A stretch of 45,461 nucleotides of DNA, taken from assembly GCF_000190475.1 (NCBI RefSeq), contig NZ_AEWH01000039.1, forward strand, positions 1-45,461, in the 5' to 3' direction. A model generated the notes under the pieces. That model was not told where the DNA came from, ran no database searches, and saw only the letters and a program-made list of their open reading frames with translations. Each line of letters opens with the position of its first letter. Position 1 is the stretch's first letter. Shown here piece after piece: positions 8,714 through 18,005 of the stretch. The translations under genes were made by a program, and so were the position numbers. The DNA is from Ornithinibacillus scapharcae TW25 (GTDB lineage: Bacteria > Bacillota > Bacilli > Bacillales > Amphibacillaceae).

Positions 8714-10441
8714 ATGAAGAAAGAAAAGAACAATAATAGCACATCAAAACGACAGTTTAATATAGGTGCTAAAATAAATCTGCTTGTAATTGGAATAATA
8801 GTTTTTATTGCTATTTCTATTAGTTTTATAGCAAAAATTCAGATTGATAATTCGTTAAATAAAGTATTTAATGATCGTGTGGAAGTTGTTTCCAGTCTTG
8901 CCTATAATTTAATCGATGAGAAATACCCAGGTGATTGGTCCATTCGTAATAATCAACTTTATAAAGGTGTTATAAATTTCACTGGTAAAGATGAACTACT
9001 AGACGAGATTACAAAAGTATCTGGTGGAACAGCCTCTATCTTCCTAGGAGATACAACCGTTGCAACTAATGTAGTTGTTGATGGAGAAAGAAGAAATGGT
9101 CAACAGGCTGCCCCTTCCATTACAGACATCGTACTAGGTGAAGGAAAAGCTTATATTGGTGAAGCTGACATAGCAGGCAAGAAATTCTTAACCAAGTATG
9201 AACCTATTGTGGATGAAAACGGAGAAACTATCGGGATGTGGATGATTGGACCTCCTATTAATACCATCCAAAGCACTATCCTTAAACTAACATTATTTAT
9301 AGTTGGTACTTTAATCGTAACTGGAATAGTAGCAGTCGTTATTAGTGTATTCTTTAGTCGCACAATCGTACGACCTATTAAGTCTATTAATACACAGATT
9401 AAAGACATTTCTGAAGGTGAGGGTGATCTAACGAAAGAATTGTCTGTTACATCGAAGGATGAAGTTGGTGAACTTGCGACATCCTTTAACAATCTACTTC
9501 AAAGCCTACGTCAAATGATAGGACAAATAAGTTTGACATCGGAACAAGTTGCAGCTTCTTCCGAAGAACTTTCAGCAAGTGCAGAACAAACAACACATGC
9601 TACTAGTCAAATCGCTAGTTCCATACAAGAGGTTGCAAGTGGCGCTGAGTTCCAAGGTCAAAGTTCTCTAGAAAGCTCTGAAGCTATGAAAGAAATGGCT
9701 ATCGGTATCCAACAAGTTGCCCAATCAACTACAACAGTCTCTGAATTATCATTAGAAACCAATGAAGAAGCTAAATTAGGATATGAATCGATTAAAAAGG
9801 CAATCACTCAAATGGAAACCATTAATAGTTCTGTAACAGATTCTTCTTCCGTAATTCGAAAACTTGGAGAACATTCTGATAAAATCGGATCTATTATTGA
9901 AGTAATCACTGGTATTGCCGAGCAAACAAACTTACTAGCGCTCAATGCTGCAATTGAATCTGCACGTGCAGGGGAACATGGTAAAGGGTTTGCAGTTGTT
10001 GCAGATGAAGTAAGAAAATTGGCTGAGCAATCGAAGAACTCTGCAGATGAAATTGCTGCTTTAATTCAGCAAATACAGACTGATACAAGCAATGCTGTTA
10101 CTTTAATGGATAAAGGTACTAAAGAAACTTCAACTGGTATGGTCGTTGTGACGGAAATTGGTAGTGGATTCGAACGAATCTTAGAATCCATTGAGAATGT
10201 TACCAATCAGATTCAGGAAGTTTCTGCAATATCCGAGGAAATGTCCGCTAGCATGGAACAAGTTAATGCTTCTCTGGAAGAAGTGGCACGTATTTCTCAA
10301 GAAGCTTCTAGCAATACACATAAAGTTGCATCTGCGTCTGAAGAACAAATGGCTTCCATGGAAGAAATTACTTCATCTGCGGAATCACTGTCTCAAATGG
10401 CAGAACAACTACAAACACTTGTAAACAAATTTAAGATATAA
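8714..10441 (+). CDS. Methyl-accepting chemotaxis protein with a single-Cache-type sensor
   Basis: This 575-aa chemoreceptor has TM1 at about 22-44, an extracellular sensor of about 145 residues (about 45-190), TM2 at about 192-215, HAMP (about 215-270), and the cytoplasmic signalling domain with tip [20 protein letters not shown]. The sensor ([30 protein letters not shown]) resembles single-Cache modules of the sCache_2/3 type, which usually bind small organic acids; the ligand is unknown. The C-terminus, LVNKFKI, resembles that of the reverse-strand receptor, so the signalling halves are related while the sensors differ. GGGAG is 8 bases before ATG at 8714. It is probably co-transcribed with cheW, and a bidirectional terminator separates it from tyrS. 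Confidence 0.93.
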   Translation: MKKEKNNNSTSKRQFNIGAKINLLVIGIIVFIAISISFIAKIQIDNSLNKVFNDRVEVVSSLAYNLIDEKYPGDWSIRNNQLYKGVINFTGKDELLDEITKVSGGTASIFLGDTTVATNVVVDGERRNGQQAAPSITDIVLGEGKAYIGEADIAGKKFLTKYEPIVDENGETIGMWMIGPPINTIQSTILKLTLFIVGTLIVTGIVAVVISVFFSRTIVRPIKSINTQIKDISEGEGDLTKELSVTSKDEVGELATSFNNLLQSLRQMIGQISLTSEQVAASSEELSASAEQTTHATSQIASSIQEVASGAEFQGQSSLESSEAMKEMAIGIQQVAQSTTTVSELSLETNEEAKLGYESIKKAITQMETINSSVTDSSSVIRKLGEHSDKIGSIIEVITGIAEQTNLLALNAAIESARAGEHGKGFAVVADEVRKLAEQSKNSADEIAALIQQIQTDTSNAVTLMDKGTKETSTGMVVVTEIGSGFERILESIENVTNQIQEVSAISEEMSASMEQVNASLEEVARISQEASSNTHKVASASEEQMASMEEITSSAESLSQMAEQLQTLVNKFKI

Positions 10442-10451
10442 CTTTCCCTAT

Positions 10452-10487
10452 AAAAATACACTGCATAATCAAATGCAGTGTATTTTT
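10452..10487. terminator. Bidirectional terminator between chemoreceptor and tyrS
   Basis: AAAAATACACTGCAT and ATGCAGTGTATTTTT form a 15-bp perfect stem with a 6-base loop. Flanking A and T runs allow termination on both strands between the two convergent genes. Confidence 0.88.
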
Positions 10488-10492
10488 ACATA

Positions 10493-11764
10493 TTAATTAT
10501 ATCTTATTAAGAAATACTTCTTCTTCCCTCTACGAATAATCGTAAACTTATCTTCCAAACGATCTTCTTCGGTAATAACATAATCTAACGCTTGTTGTCT
10601 TTCTCCATTAATATAGATCGCTCCATTTGTAATATCTTCTCTCGCTTGTCGTTTAGAAGATGAGATATTCGAATTAACAAGAAGATCAACTAACAGTATA
10701 TCCTCTTTATCTACTTGAAAAGAAGGTACGTCTTTAAATCCTTGTTCAATCTCAACTGCAGATAAAGATTTTAAATCGCCACTAAATAATGATGCGGTTA
10801 TTTTTTGTGCTTGCTCGACAGCTTCTTGATTATGAACCATTCTAGTCATTTCTTCAGCTAAACGTTTTTGAGCAATACGATTTTCAGGATGTTTTTCTAC
10901 TTCCTCTTCCAGCGTAGTTAGTTCTTCATCTGTTAAAAACGTAAAGTAACGTAAAAATTTCATCACATCACGATCATCTGTGTTAATCCAGAATTGATAA
11001 AATTCATAAGGGCTAGTTTTTTCAGGATCCAACCAAATTGCTCCACCTGCTGTTTTACCAAATTTAGTACCGTCTGCTTTCGTGATAAGAGGAACAGTAA
11101 GACCAAATACTTTTATTTCATCATCCTCTTTTTCACGACCTCGGCGTATTAATTCCATACCAGCAGTAATATTTCCCCACTGATCACTTCCACCAATCTG
11201 CAATGTACAATTTTCTTGAGTGTATAACTTTTGGAAATCAAGGGATTGCAAAATCATATAACTAAATTCCGTAAAGGAAATGCCTTGTTCAATACGAGCC
11301 GATACGGATTCCTTCGCTAACATATAGTTAACACTGAAATGTTTTCCAGCATCACGTAAGAAATCAATAACGGTCATACTGCCTAACCACTCATAATTAT
11401 TTCGAACCACAACAGCATTTTCGTTTTGATCAACTTCTAGTATCTTGGATATTTGTTCGCGAAGTCTGTCACTGAAACCTTTAACAACTTCTTCTGTATT
11501 TAATGAACGTTCCGTAGAGCGACCACTAGGGTCTCCAATCATACCTGTTCCCCCACCAACTAATGCGATTGGACGGTGTCCAGCTTTTTGGAATCGTTTA
11601 AGCATGATTAACGGAACTAAATGTCCAATATGCAAACTGTCAGCGGTTGGATCAAAACCACAATATAATGTAACCTCATTTTCAGCTAGATGTTTCTCTA
11701 GCCCCTCTCTATCTGTAACTTGATTAATTAATCCTCTTTTGTCTAATTCCTCTAAGATACTCAT
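10493..11764 (-). CDS. tyrS: Tyrosyl-tRNA synthetase
   Basis: A class I synthetase that charges tRNA-Tyr. The product has 423 aa. It carries the HIGH motif as HIGH at residues 45-48 with YCGFDPTADSL just before it, and the KMSKS loop as KFGKT near residue 230 (TKADGTKFGKT). The bacterial QxxGGSDQWGNI block is present, and a C-terminal S4-like RNA-binding domain runs from about residue 350 (DLLVNSNISSSKRQAR). ATG at 11764 is taken because GGAGTG lies about 9 bases upstream; an in-frame start at 11782 has none. It is monocistronic, behind a tyrosine-responsive T-box. It is the TyrS rather than TyrZ type by its synteny with rpsD and acu genes. Confidence 0.98.
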   Translation of the reverse strand: MSILEELDKRGLINQVTDREGLEKHLAENEVTLYCGFDPTADSLHIGHLVPLIMLKRFQKAGHRPIALVGGGTGMIGDPSGRSTERSLNTEEVVKGFSDRLREQISKILEVDQNENAVVVRNNYEWLGSMTVIDFLRDAGKHFSVNYMLAKESVSARIEQGISFTEFSYMILQSLDFQKLYTQENCTLQIGGSDQWGNITAGMELIRRGREKEDDEIKVFGLTVPLITKADGTKFGKTAGGAIWLDPEKTSPYEFYQFWINTDDRDVMKFLRYFTFLTDEELTTLEEEVEKHPENRIAQKRLAEEMTRMVHNQEAVEQAQKITASLFSGDLKSLSAVEIEQGFKDVPSFQVDKEDILLVDLLVNSNISSSKRQAREDITNGAIYINGERQQALDYVITEEDRLEDKFTIIRRGKKKYFLIRYN

Positions 11765-11829
11765 CTTTTCACACTCCAACATAGTATTTTCTGCAAACGG
11801 AAAGCTACCAGGACTTTCCTATCTACAAA

Positions 11830-12080
11830 TAAAAAACCCATTCCTTATCACCGATAAGGGACGAGTTTTAACACGCGGTACCACCCTTGTTGCAAATTAA
11901 TTGCCACTTTGGGGTTGTTAACGATGACCTCACCGTCTTAATTTTGCCGATTGGCTCATTAAGAATGCTCCAGATTTGTACTTCGTATGCAAATATATAC
12001 TAGTTTACACCGACCACTAGCTCTCTATAACAGGGATTTGCACCACTACTAGATCCTTCATAGCAAAACAATATAATATA
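11830..12080 (-). promoter_or_regulatory. T-box riboswitch, tyrosine specificity, upstream of tyrS
   Basis: The conserved T-box core AGGGTGGTACCGCG is present on the minus strand (11874-11887). It is followed by a terminator, about 11830-11866, formed by CCCTTATC and GATAAGG and ending in six T. Upstream, stem I includes AGAGAG-CTAGTGG, and a specifier loop whose codon reads UAC (positions 11980 to 11978) in the context GAAGTACAAATCTGGAG, giving tyrosine. Uncharged tRNA-Tyr pairs with the specifier and the antiterminator bulge and allows readthrough into tyrS. Confidence 0.93.
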
Positions 12081-12086
12081 AGTCTT

Positions 12087-12115
12087 ATCATATAAAATGG
12101 AGAGTAAAAATGCAA
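12087..12115 (-). promoter_or_regulatory. SigA-type promoter of the tyrS T-box transcript
   Basis: On the minus strand, TTGCAT and TATGAT are separated by exactly 17 bases. The predicted start near 12080 is just upstream of T-box stem I. Confidence 0.72.
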
Positions 12116-12157
12116 CTATTTTTGCAATTTCCTGTACCTCCTTCCCATCCCCTATGC

Positions 12158-12163
12158 TATAAT
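12158..12163 (+). promoter_or_regulatory. Extended -10 promoter of the penicillin-binding protein gene
   Basis: TGCTATAAT gives a perfect -10 with the extended TGN element. No good -35 is seen at 17 bases. A start near 12170 would leave a leader of about 20 bases before the GTG start at 12192. It is divergent from the tyrS promoter. Confidence 0.5.
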
Positions 12164-12191
12164 TATGTTTGGAATAATAGGAGGTTTTATC

Positions 12192-15155
12192 GTGGATTTT
12201 AAACAATTTATCCGAGATGTTGGAGCCAAGGTAAAAACAGTCTGGAGCACTGGAAAAGTACAGCGTGCATCCCGAATTACATATGATGTTGTATGGAATG
12301 TTATTTTATTCTTTCTTGTAATAGGAATTATTGGGATGTTTTTCGGCGTTGGGATAGGATTTGGATACTTCGCTTCTCTCGTGAAGGATGAACCAATTCG
12401 TCCTTATGAAAGTATGGAGAAGGATATTTACAACTATGAAGAAACATCTAAGTTATACTTTGCAGGTGATATCTACTTTGGTGATATTCAATCCGACCTG
12501 CACCGTGAAGAAACGAAACTTGAAGACATCTCCCCCAAGCTTATTGAAGCTGTTGTTGCTACAGAGGATGAGTTTTTCTATGAACATGAAGGAGTTGTAC
12601 CAAAGGCTATCATTCGTGCATTAGTTCAGGAGTTTACCAACTCTGATGTAAAATCTGGTGGTAGTACATTAACACAACAGTTAATTAAGAACCAGATTCT
12701 AACAAACGAAGTCTCGTTTGAACGTAAGGCAAAAGAAATACTACTTGCCATGCGTTTAGAGCAGTTTTTTAAGAAAGATCAAATACTTGAAGCATATTTA
12801 AATATTATTCCATATGGCCGTGGGGCAAATGGAAGAAATATTGCAGGTGTTCAAACTGCTGCAAGAGAAATCTTTGGCATTAACGCAGATGAGGTTAATT
12901 TACCTCAAGCTGCCTTCTTAGCTGGACTTCCTCAGAGTCCGTCCTACTACACGCCATATCAAGGTGGTGGGGGACTAAAAGATCCTGAGGGGCTGGAACC
13001 CGGTATAAACCGAATGAAGACAGTTTTAAGTCGCATGTATGATTTAGATTATATTTCGGAAAAGGAATACAAGGAAGCCTTAGAGTATGACATCGTTGCA
13101 GACTTCGTACAAGAATCAGAAACTCCAATTGAAAAGTATCCGTACTTAACATTTGAACTAGAAAATAGAGCAAAAGAAATATTAATGTATATTCTAGCGG
13201 AAAAAGATGGTTATACGAAAGAAGATTTGGCAGAGGATAAAGATTTGCGAGAACAATATACCATCCTAGCGAATCGGGATCTTCGTCGAAATGGATATAA
13301 CATCCATTCAACAATCGACAAAGATATCTATGATGCCTTTCAAGAGGTTGCAAAAAACTTCCAGCATTATGGTCCAGATTGGACAGGATATATTAAAGAC
13401 CCAGATACCGGAGAATCCATTCAGGTTACACAACGTGTTGAAGCTAGTGCAATTTTAATTGAAAATGAAACTGGTAGAATTATTAGTTTCTTAGGTGGAC
13501 GTGGATTCAGCATGGATAATCAAATAAACTATGCTACTGGTGCGAAGCGTTCAAATGGTAGTACGATGAAACCTATCCTTGCATATGCACCAGCAATGGA
13601 AAAAGGTATTGTACAACCAGGTACACCTATAGCAGATGTGGAAACATCATGGGGAACATGGACACCAGGAAACTTTGATGAACGATACCATGGTATTCTT
13701 TCCGTACGTGATCACCTAGTTAATTCTTATAACGTACCTGCAATTAAAGTGTATTCTCAAATCATGAACGATAATCCTGTCGATCAATACTTGCGCAAGA
13801 TGGGGATCACATCACTTGGTGATGATGAATATGCTAACCGTTCATTAGCAATTGGTGGAACCACTGTAGGTATCTCAATTGAAGAAAACGCCAATGCTTT
13901 TGTAACCTTTGCAAATAGTGGTAACTTTGTCGATGCTTATATGATAGATAAAATTACCACACAAGACGGAGAAGTTATCTATGAACATAAGAGCGAACCT
14001 GTAGAGGTATTCACACCTCAAACAAGTTATCTTACAGTTGATATGATGCGTGATGTTATTGCACGTGGTTCAGCTAGTTACCTCCCTTCTCAACTTAAAT
14101 ATAAAAATGTTGATTGGGCAGGAAAGACAGGTACTTCCCAAAACACATGGGATGTTCATTTCGTTGGTCTAAATCCAAATGTTACTATGGGAGCATGGTT
14201 AGGCTATGAAAAACCTCAGTCACTAGTATGTAAGAGCTGTGATTTACACCATACGAATCGAAATATTAAACTATGGGCAGAGCTTATTAATGTGGCTTCA
14301 GATATCAGACCTGACTTAGTAGCACCAACAGAGAAATTCCAAAGACCTGAGGGTATTGTCTCTCGAAGTATTTGTTCAACTTCCGGGATGCTTCCTTCAG
14401 AATTATGTAGTGCTGCTGGATTGGTATCAAGTGATATTTTCAATATTAATTTCGTACCTACACAGGTAGATGATAGCCTAATTCAAGGTTCTTATGTCCT
14501 TGTTAATGGAAGAGCTGTACTTGCAGGACCAAATACACCGAGAGAGTTCATTCAAGATGACGGATTATCCTTTAATCCAGAATGGTTAATTCGAAATGAA
14601 TACCATCTATTAAAGGATATTACCCAGCTTTATCCAACCTTCCGAAAAGAGGCTTGGGAAAAGATTAGTTTACCGAATACAGAAGGACAGAATGGACTCG
14701 TACAGGATGACGGAAAAGCACCTGAAGTCCCAGCAAACCTAAGAAATAACGGCAATCAATTAACTTGGAGCCCCTCAAGTAGCAAAGATGTAGTCGGTTA
14801 TCGAGTATATCGTTCGAATCAGCCTGGCGGTAGCTTTGAATTAATAGGTAGCTCAATAGAAACAAGTTATACATTGCCTAGTGGAACTGGTGTATACCAC
14901 GTGAAGACCGTTGACTACTTTGGTCTAGAGTCTTCAGCATCACGGGAGATTATCATTGGTGATTTTTCTGAACCTGAGAAACCAGATAAAGACCAAGAGA
15001 AACCTGAGAAACCTGAAAGTCCAACCAATCCAGACGAGCCAGATTCCGACGATGAAGAGCCTGTCTCTGGTGAAGATGGAGACAATGAAAATGGGAATGG
15101 GAATGGACCAGGGAATAATAATGGAAATGGCAATAATGGAAACGGTGGTAATTAA
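12192..15155 (+). CDS. Class A penicillin-binding protein (glycosyltransferase plus transpeptidase) with FN3 domain
   Basis: A bifunctional enzyme that polymerises and cross-links peptidoglycan at the outer membrane face. In its 987 aa there is one TM segment (about 34-60). A GT51 domain follows, with catalytic Glu125 in TEDEFF and GGSTLTQQL from residue 156. The transpeptidase has the active-site Ser457 (GSTMKP), SYN at 512-514 and KTGTS at 645-649. A fibronectin type III domain spans about 843-925, and a tail of E/P/D then G/N repeats covers about 930-987. GTG at 12192 is taken because AGGAGG lies 7 bases upstream; the in-frame ATG at 12165 precedes the ribosome site. The architecture resembles ponA-type PBP1, but no recU is adjacent, and in B. 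subtilis no PBP lies between tyrS and the acu genes. The tail probably spans the wall and is low complexity. Confidence 0.93.
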   Translation: MDFKQFIRDVGAKVKTVWSTGKVQRASRITYDVVWNVILFFLVIGIIGMFFGVGIGFGYFASLVKDEPIRPYESMEKDIYNYEETSKLYFAGDIYFGDIQSDLHREETKLEDISPKLIEAVVATEDEFFYEHEGVVPKAIIRALVQEFTNSDVKSGGSTLTQQLIKNQILTNEVSFERKAKEILLAMRLEQFFKKDQILEAYLNIIPYGRGANGRNIAGVQTAAREIFGINADEVNLPQAAFLAGLPQSPSYYTPYQGGGGLKDPEGLEPGINRMKTVLSRMYDLDYISEKEYKEALEYDIVADFVQESETPIEKYPYLTFELENRAKEILMYILAEKDGYTKEDLAEDKDLREQYTILANRDLRRNGYNIHSTIDKDIYDAFQEVAKNFQHYGPDWTGYIKDPDTGESIQVTQRVEASAILIENETGRIISFLGGRGFSMDNQINYATGAKRSNGSTMKPILAYAPAMEKGIVQPGTPIADVETSWGTWTPGNFDERYHGILSVRDHLVNSYNVPAIKVYSQIMNDNPVDQYLRKMGITSLGDDEYANRSLAIGGTTVGISIEENANAFVTFANSGNFVDAYMIDKITTQDGEVIYEHKSEPVEVFTPQTSYLTVDMMRDVIARGSASYLPSQLKYKNVDWAGKTGTSQNTWDVHFVGLNPNVTMGAWLGYEKPQSLVCKSCDLHHTNRNIKLWAELINVASDIRPDLVAPTEKFQRPEGIVSRSICSTSGMLPSELCSAAGLVSSDIFNINFVPTQVDDSLIQGSYVLVNGRAVLAGPNTPREFIQDDGLSFNPEWLIRNEYHLLKDITQLYPTFRKEAWEKISLPNTEGQNGLVQDDGKAPEVPANLRNNGNQLTWSPSSSKDVVGYRVYRSNQPGGSFELIGSSIETSYTLPSGTGVYHVKTVDYFGLESSASREIIIGDFSEPEKPDKDQEKPEKPESPTNPDEPDSDDEEPVSGEDGDNENGNGNGPGNNNGNGNNGNGGN

Positions 15156-15199
15156 TAGGAAGTTTTCACACTAATTAGTTCCGTTTTAGAGTCATATAG

Positions 15200-15240
15200 A
15201 TGAGTATCAAATTAGAACATAATTTGATACTCATTTTTTT
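15200..15240 (+). terminator. Terminator after the penicillin-binding protein gene
   Basis: ATGAGTATCAAATT and AATTTGATACTCAT form a 14-bp perfect stem with a 7-base loop, followed by seven T. Confidence 0.9.
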
Positions 15241-15535
15241 GATATAAGAAGATTGATTGATTTCGCTGGATACCAGATTCATTTAGGGAGAAATGGCAGT
15301 TTAGTTACAGTATCACTACAGTCTCGTTCAAAATGTTGTTGATAAACCTCTTCAGCTGTAAAATCTATCATTAATAGCAATTTGTTATGATTCGATATGA
15401 GAGGTAGATCAATTTAAAATTATGCACTCCTAAAGCCAACTTTCACTCCCTCTTCTTTTTTATCTAGAAAAGACTAAAAATTAACACGATAATCTTGTAT
15501 AATAATACTAACATGATAATTCGGTGGTGAAATAA
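15241..15535. other. Intergenic region before acuA
   Basis: This 295-base region lies where B. subtilis has the start of acsA. No acsA-like sequence was recognised. A minus-strand open frame (15279-15371, 30 codons) has protein-like composition but no ribosome site. The right end has a perfect -10 hexamer, TATAAT, at 15498-15503, likely the acuA promoter, with a poor -35. No convincing CcpA box was found. Confidence 0.5.
15498..15503 (+). promoter_or_regulatory. Probable -10 element of the acuABC promoter
   Basis: TATAAT lies 33 bases before the acuA start and 17-22 bases before its GGTGGTG ribosome site. The -35 position (TAAAAA) is poor, which would fit an activated or weak promoter. The call rests on one hexamer. 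Confidence 0.4.
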
Positions 15536-16189
15536 ATGGAACACATAAAAACTTACAATAAAATAGAACATCCGGTGAATACGCATTCCATCGTTATCGA
15601 AGGGCCGATCACTGCCTCAAACTTAAGACAATATGTCTTTCATCAAGACTTAAAAGCTTTTCGACCCGCATCTAGACAATTTCAAGCTCTATTAGAGATT
15701 GCTGATTTACCTGAAGGCCGGATTATCATTGCTAGACAAGATGAAACAATCATTGGTTATGTAACTTATTTATATCCTGATCCATTAGAGAGATGGTCGA
15801 CATTTCAAATGAAGGATCTTTTAGAATTAGGTGCAATCGAGGTCATTCCGGAATACCGAGGTAGTAAAGTGGCTTCTAATCTCCTGCAAGTTTCCATGAT
15901 GGATCCATTTATGGAAAACTATATTATTATATCGACTGAATATTATTGGCATTGGGATTTAAAAGGGACAAATCTTTCCATCTGGGAATATCGAAAGGTT
16001 ATGGAAAAAATGATGGCATCTGGTGGACTCTTGCCTGCTCCAACAGATGATCCCGAAATCATATCTCATCCTGCGAATTGCTTAATGGTCCGAATTGGTT
16101 CAAATGTAGATAACGAATCCATCAAACAATTCGAAACGCTTAGATTTTTAAATCGTCACCAGTTACGTAGTTTTAGGGAGGGAATATAA
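15536..16189 (+). CDS. acuA: Acetoin utilization protein AcuA, protein lysine acetyltransferase
   Basis: AcuA is a GNAT-family enzyme that acetylates the catalytic lysine of acetyl-CoA synthetase AcsA and switches it off. The 217-aa product has the GNAT core from about residue 60, with IIIARQDETIIGYVTY (beta strands 2-3) and the acetyl-CoA loop region IEVIPEYRGSKVASNLL at about residues 102-118. It matches AcuA in length and position. GGTGGTG lies 8 bases before ATG 15536. It is the first gene of acuA-acuB-acuC with no gap to acuB. The usual divergent acsA neighbour is missing, so its substrate gene must lie elsewhere in the genome. Confidence 0.94.
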   Translation: MEHIKTYNKIEHPVNTHSIVIEGPITASNLRQYVFHQDLKAFRPASRQFQALLEIADLPEGRIIIARQDETIIGYVTYLYPDPLERWSTFQMKDLLELGAIEVIPEYRGSKVASNLLQVSMMDPFMENYIIISTEYYWHWDLKGTNLSIWEYRKVMEKMMASGGLLPAPTDDPEIISHPANCLMVRIGSNVDNESIKQFETLRFLNRHQLRSFREGI

Positions 16190-16840
16190 ATGCATGTAGA
16201 AGATATCATGAATAAACACTTTATTACATTAAAACCTTCAGACTCTATAGAAAAAGCCCATCAATTATTAGTAGAAAATAAAATAAGACATATTCCTATT
16301 GTAGACGAACATCATCAAGTGGTTGGAATTATTTCCGATCGCGATGTTCGCGATGCTAGCCCATCTATCTTTTCCAAGGAAGAAGATCATAAAATTCTTC
16401 AAAAAGAAATCTCGACTATTATGAACACTCCAGTTGTTACCGCTCATCCCCTGGACTTTGTGGAAGAGGTTGCTCGTATTTTCTATGATCGTGAAATTGC
16501 CTGCCTTCCTGTTGTAAGCCATGACAAGCTAGTTGGCATCATTACAGAAAAAGACTTACTATATACCTTAATCCAATTAACAGGAACCCATGTACAAGGT
16601 TCACAAATTGAGGTCAAAGTTCCACATAAACCTGGTATCTTACCAGAGGTAGCAAATGTCTTTGGAAAACATGGTGTAAATATTTCTTCTGTCTTAGTTT
16701 ATCCGTTCAAAAATGATCCTGATTATAAAATATTAGTATTTCGAGTCCAAACAATGAATCCGCTTCCAATCGTACGAGACTTACGTGAGAATGGATATGA
16801 AATGATGTGGCCAAATAATATACCGGAGCCAAGAATATGA
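16190..16840 (+). CDS. acuB: Acetoin utilization protein AcuB, CBS-pair and ACT domains
   Basis: This 216-aa protein has two CBS motifs (about residues 7-60 and 75-130, with H-I-P-I-V-D and G-I-I-S-D-R-D-V-R in the first and G-I-I-T-E-K-D-L in the second), then a C-terminal ACT-like domain from about 138 (VPHKPGILPEVANVF). CBS pairs usually sense adenine nucleotides; ACT domains bind small ligands. Its role in the acu system is not defined. It starts directly after the acuA stop codon, with AGGGAGGG inside the acuA end, and overlaps acuC by 4 bases, so translation is probably coupled. Confidence 0.94.
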   Translation: MHVEDIMNKHFITLKPSDSIEKAHQLLVENKIRHIPIVDEHHQVVGIISDRDVRDASPSIFSKEEDHKILQKEISTIMNTPVVTAHPLDFVEEVARIFYDREIACLPVVSHDKLVGIITEKDLLYTLIQLTGTHVQGSQIEVKVPHKPGILPEVANVFGKHGVNISSVLVYPFKNDPDYKILVFRVQTMNPLPIVRDLRENGYEMMWPNNIPEPRI

Positions 16841-17991
16841 GTAGTGATGTTGCGTTTATTTATGACAAAGCTTTATTAAATTACCATTTCCATGACGAGC
16901 ATCCATTCAACCAGAAAAGAGTACTTCTTACAAAAGAACTACTCGAAGAATCTAACCAACTTGATCGTACAAATATACTTGTACCTAGAGTAGCAACAGA
17001 TGAAGAAATTTCTTTAATACATGACCCAAAATATATTCATGCAGTAAAATCTGCCAGTTTTTTAAATCACGAACAACTGATTAGATTTGGATTAGACACG
17101 GATGATACCCCAGCTTTTCCGAATATGCATGAAGCTTCTGCATCAATAGTAGGCGCAACATTGACTGCTGTGGATGCTGTATTAAAAGAAGGCGCACGGG
17201 CTGCTGTTAACTTCTCGGGAGGTCTTCATCATGGATTTAAACAGAAGGCGTCCGGATTCTGCATTTATAACGATGCAGCTATTGCAATCAAATATATCCG
17301 TAAACAGTTTAATCTAAGAGTTCTATATGTAGACACGGATGCTCATCACGGAGACGGTGTTCAATGGGCTTTTTATGAAGATCCCAATGTATGTACATTT
17401 TCTATCCATGAGACTGGTAGGTATCTTTTTCCAGGAACAGGAAATGTGAATGAGCGAGGTATCAAAGCTGGACATGGCTACAGTTTTAACCTACCTATTG
17501 ATGCCTTTACCCAGGATAAATCTTTTATAGAAGTATATCAGACTGCGCTAAGAGAGATTGCAGAGTTTTTTAAACCAGACATTATCCTCACTCAGAACGG
17601 TGCTGATGCTCATTTCTATGATCCATTAACACATTTATGCTGCTCCATGGAGATTTATAATGTAATACCACAGATTGCATTAGAAATTAGTAATACGTAT
17701 TGCCAAGGAAGGTGGATTGCATTAGGTGGTGGTGGATATGACATATGGAGAGTTGTTCCCCGGGCATGGGCACAAATATGGAATGTCATGAAAGACGGAA
17801 AAAGTTCTGAAGGAGAGCTTCCTCCAACATGGCTTGCTAAATGGCGACCGGAATCACCCGTCACACTTCTAAGAATGTGGGAGGATTCTGTTGAAGATAT
17901 TCCGATCATCCCTAGAAAACAAGAAATAGAAGAGAAGAATTATGTTACGTTAACGAACCTATTAAAATACACAAAAGTAAAAAGGAGTTGA
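16837..17991 (+). CDS. acuC: Acetoin utilization protein AcuC, class I histone-deacetylase-like deacetylase
   Basis: AcuC removes acetyl groups from AcsA, opposing AcuA, in a zinc-dependent, NAD-independent reaction. The 384-aa protein shows the HDAC set: HH dyad at 131-132 (GGLHHGF), metal ligands D168 and H170 (DTDAHHGDGV) and D257 (QNGADAH), and the catalytic Tyr301 after GGGG. Length fits B. subtilis AcuC. The start ATG overlaps the acuB stop (ATGA). The stop lies in a hairpin shared with the converging motS gene. Confidence 0.96.
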   Translation: MSSDVAFIYDKALLNYHFHDEHPFNQKRVLLTKELLEESNQLDRTNILVPRVATDEEISLIHDPKYIHAVKSASFLNHEQLIRFGLDTDDTPAFPNMHEASASIVGATLTAVDAVLKEGARAAVNFSGGLHHGFKQKASGFCIYNDAAIAIKYIRKQFNLRVLYVDTDAHHGDGVQWAFYEDPNVCTFSIHETGRYLFPGTGNVNERGIKAGHGYSFNLPIDAFTQDKSFIEVYQTALREIAEFFKPDIILTQNGADAHFYDPLTHLCCSMEIYNVIPQIALEISNTYCQGRWIALGGGGYDIWRVVPRAWAQIWNVMKDGKSSEGELPPTWLAKWRPESPVTLLRMWEDSVEDIPIIPRKQEIEEKNYVTLTNLLKYTKVKRS

Positions 17992-18005
17992 TTCCAACTC
18001 CTTTT
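17980..18005. terminator. Bidirectional terminator between acuC and motS
   Basis: AAAAGGAGTTG and CAACTCCTTTT form an 11-bp perfect stem with a 4-base loop. It covers both stop codons, so each gene ends inside the hairpin. Confidence 0.8.

Noticed and set aside
10452-10487. Attachment-site or mobile-element end at the edge of the inserted RodA/chemotaxis block
   Set aside because: The inverted repeat is a normal bidirectional terminator, and no matching direct repeat is seen near 3940-4300.
14915-15133. Minus-strand frame rich in P, S and G opposite the PBP tail
   Set aside because: Its composition is the antisense image of the low-complexity E/P/D and G/N tail of the PBP.
15241-15275. Possible CcpA box (TGATTTCGCTGGATA) before acuA
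   Set aside because: Only the central CG and a few flanking bases match; the right half does not form the required near-palindrome.
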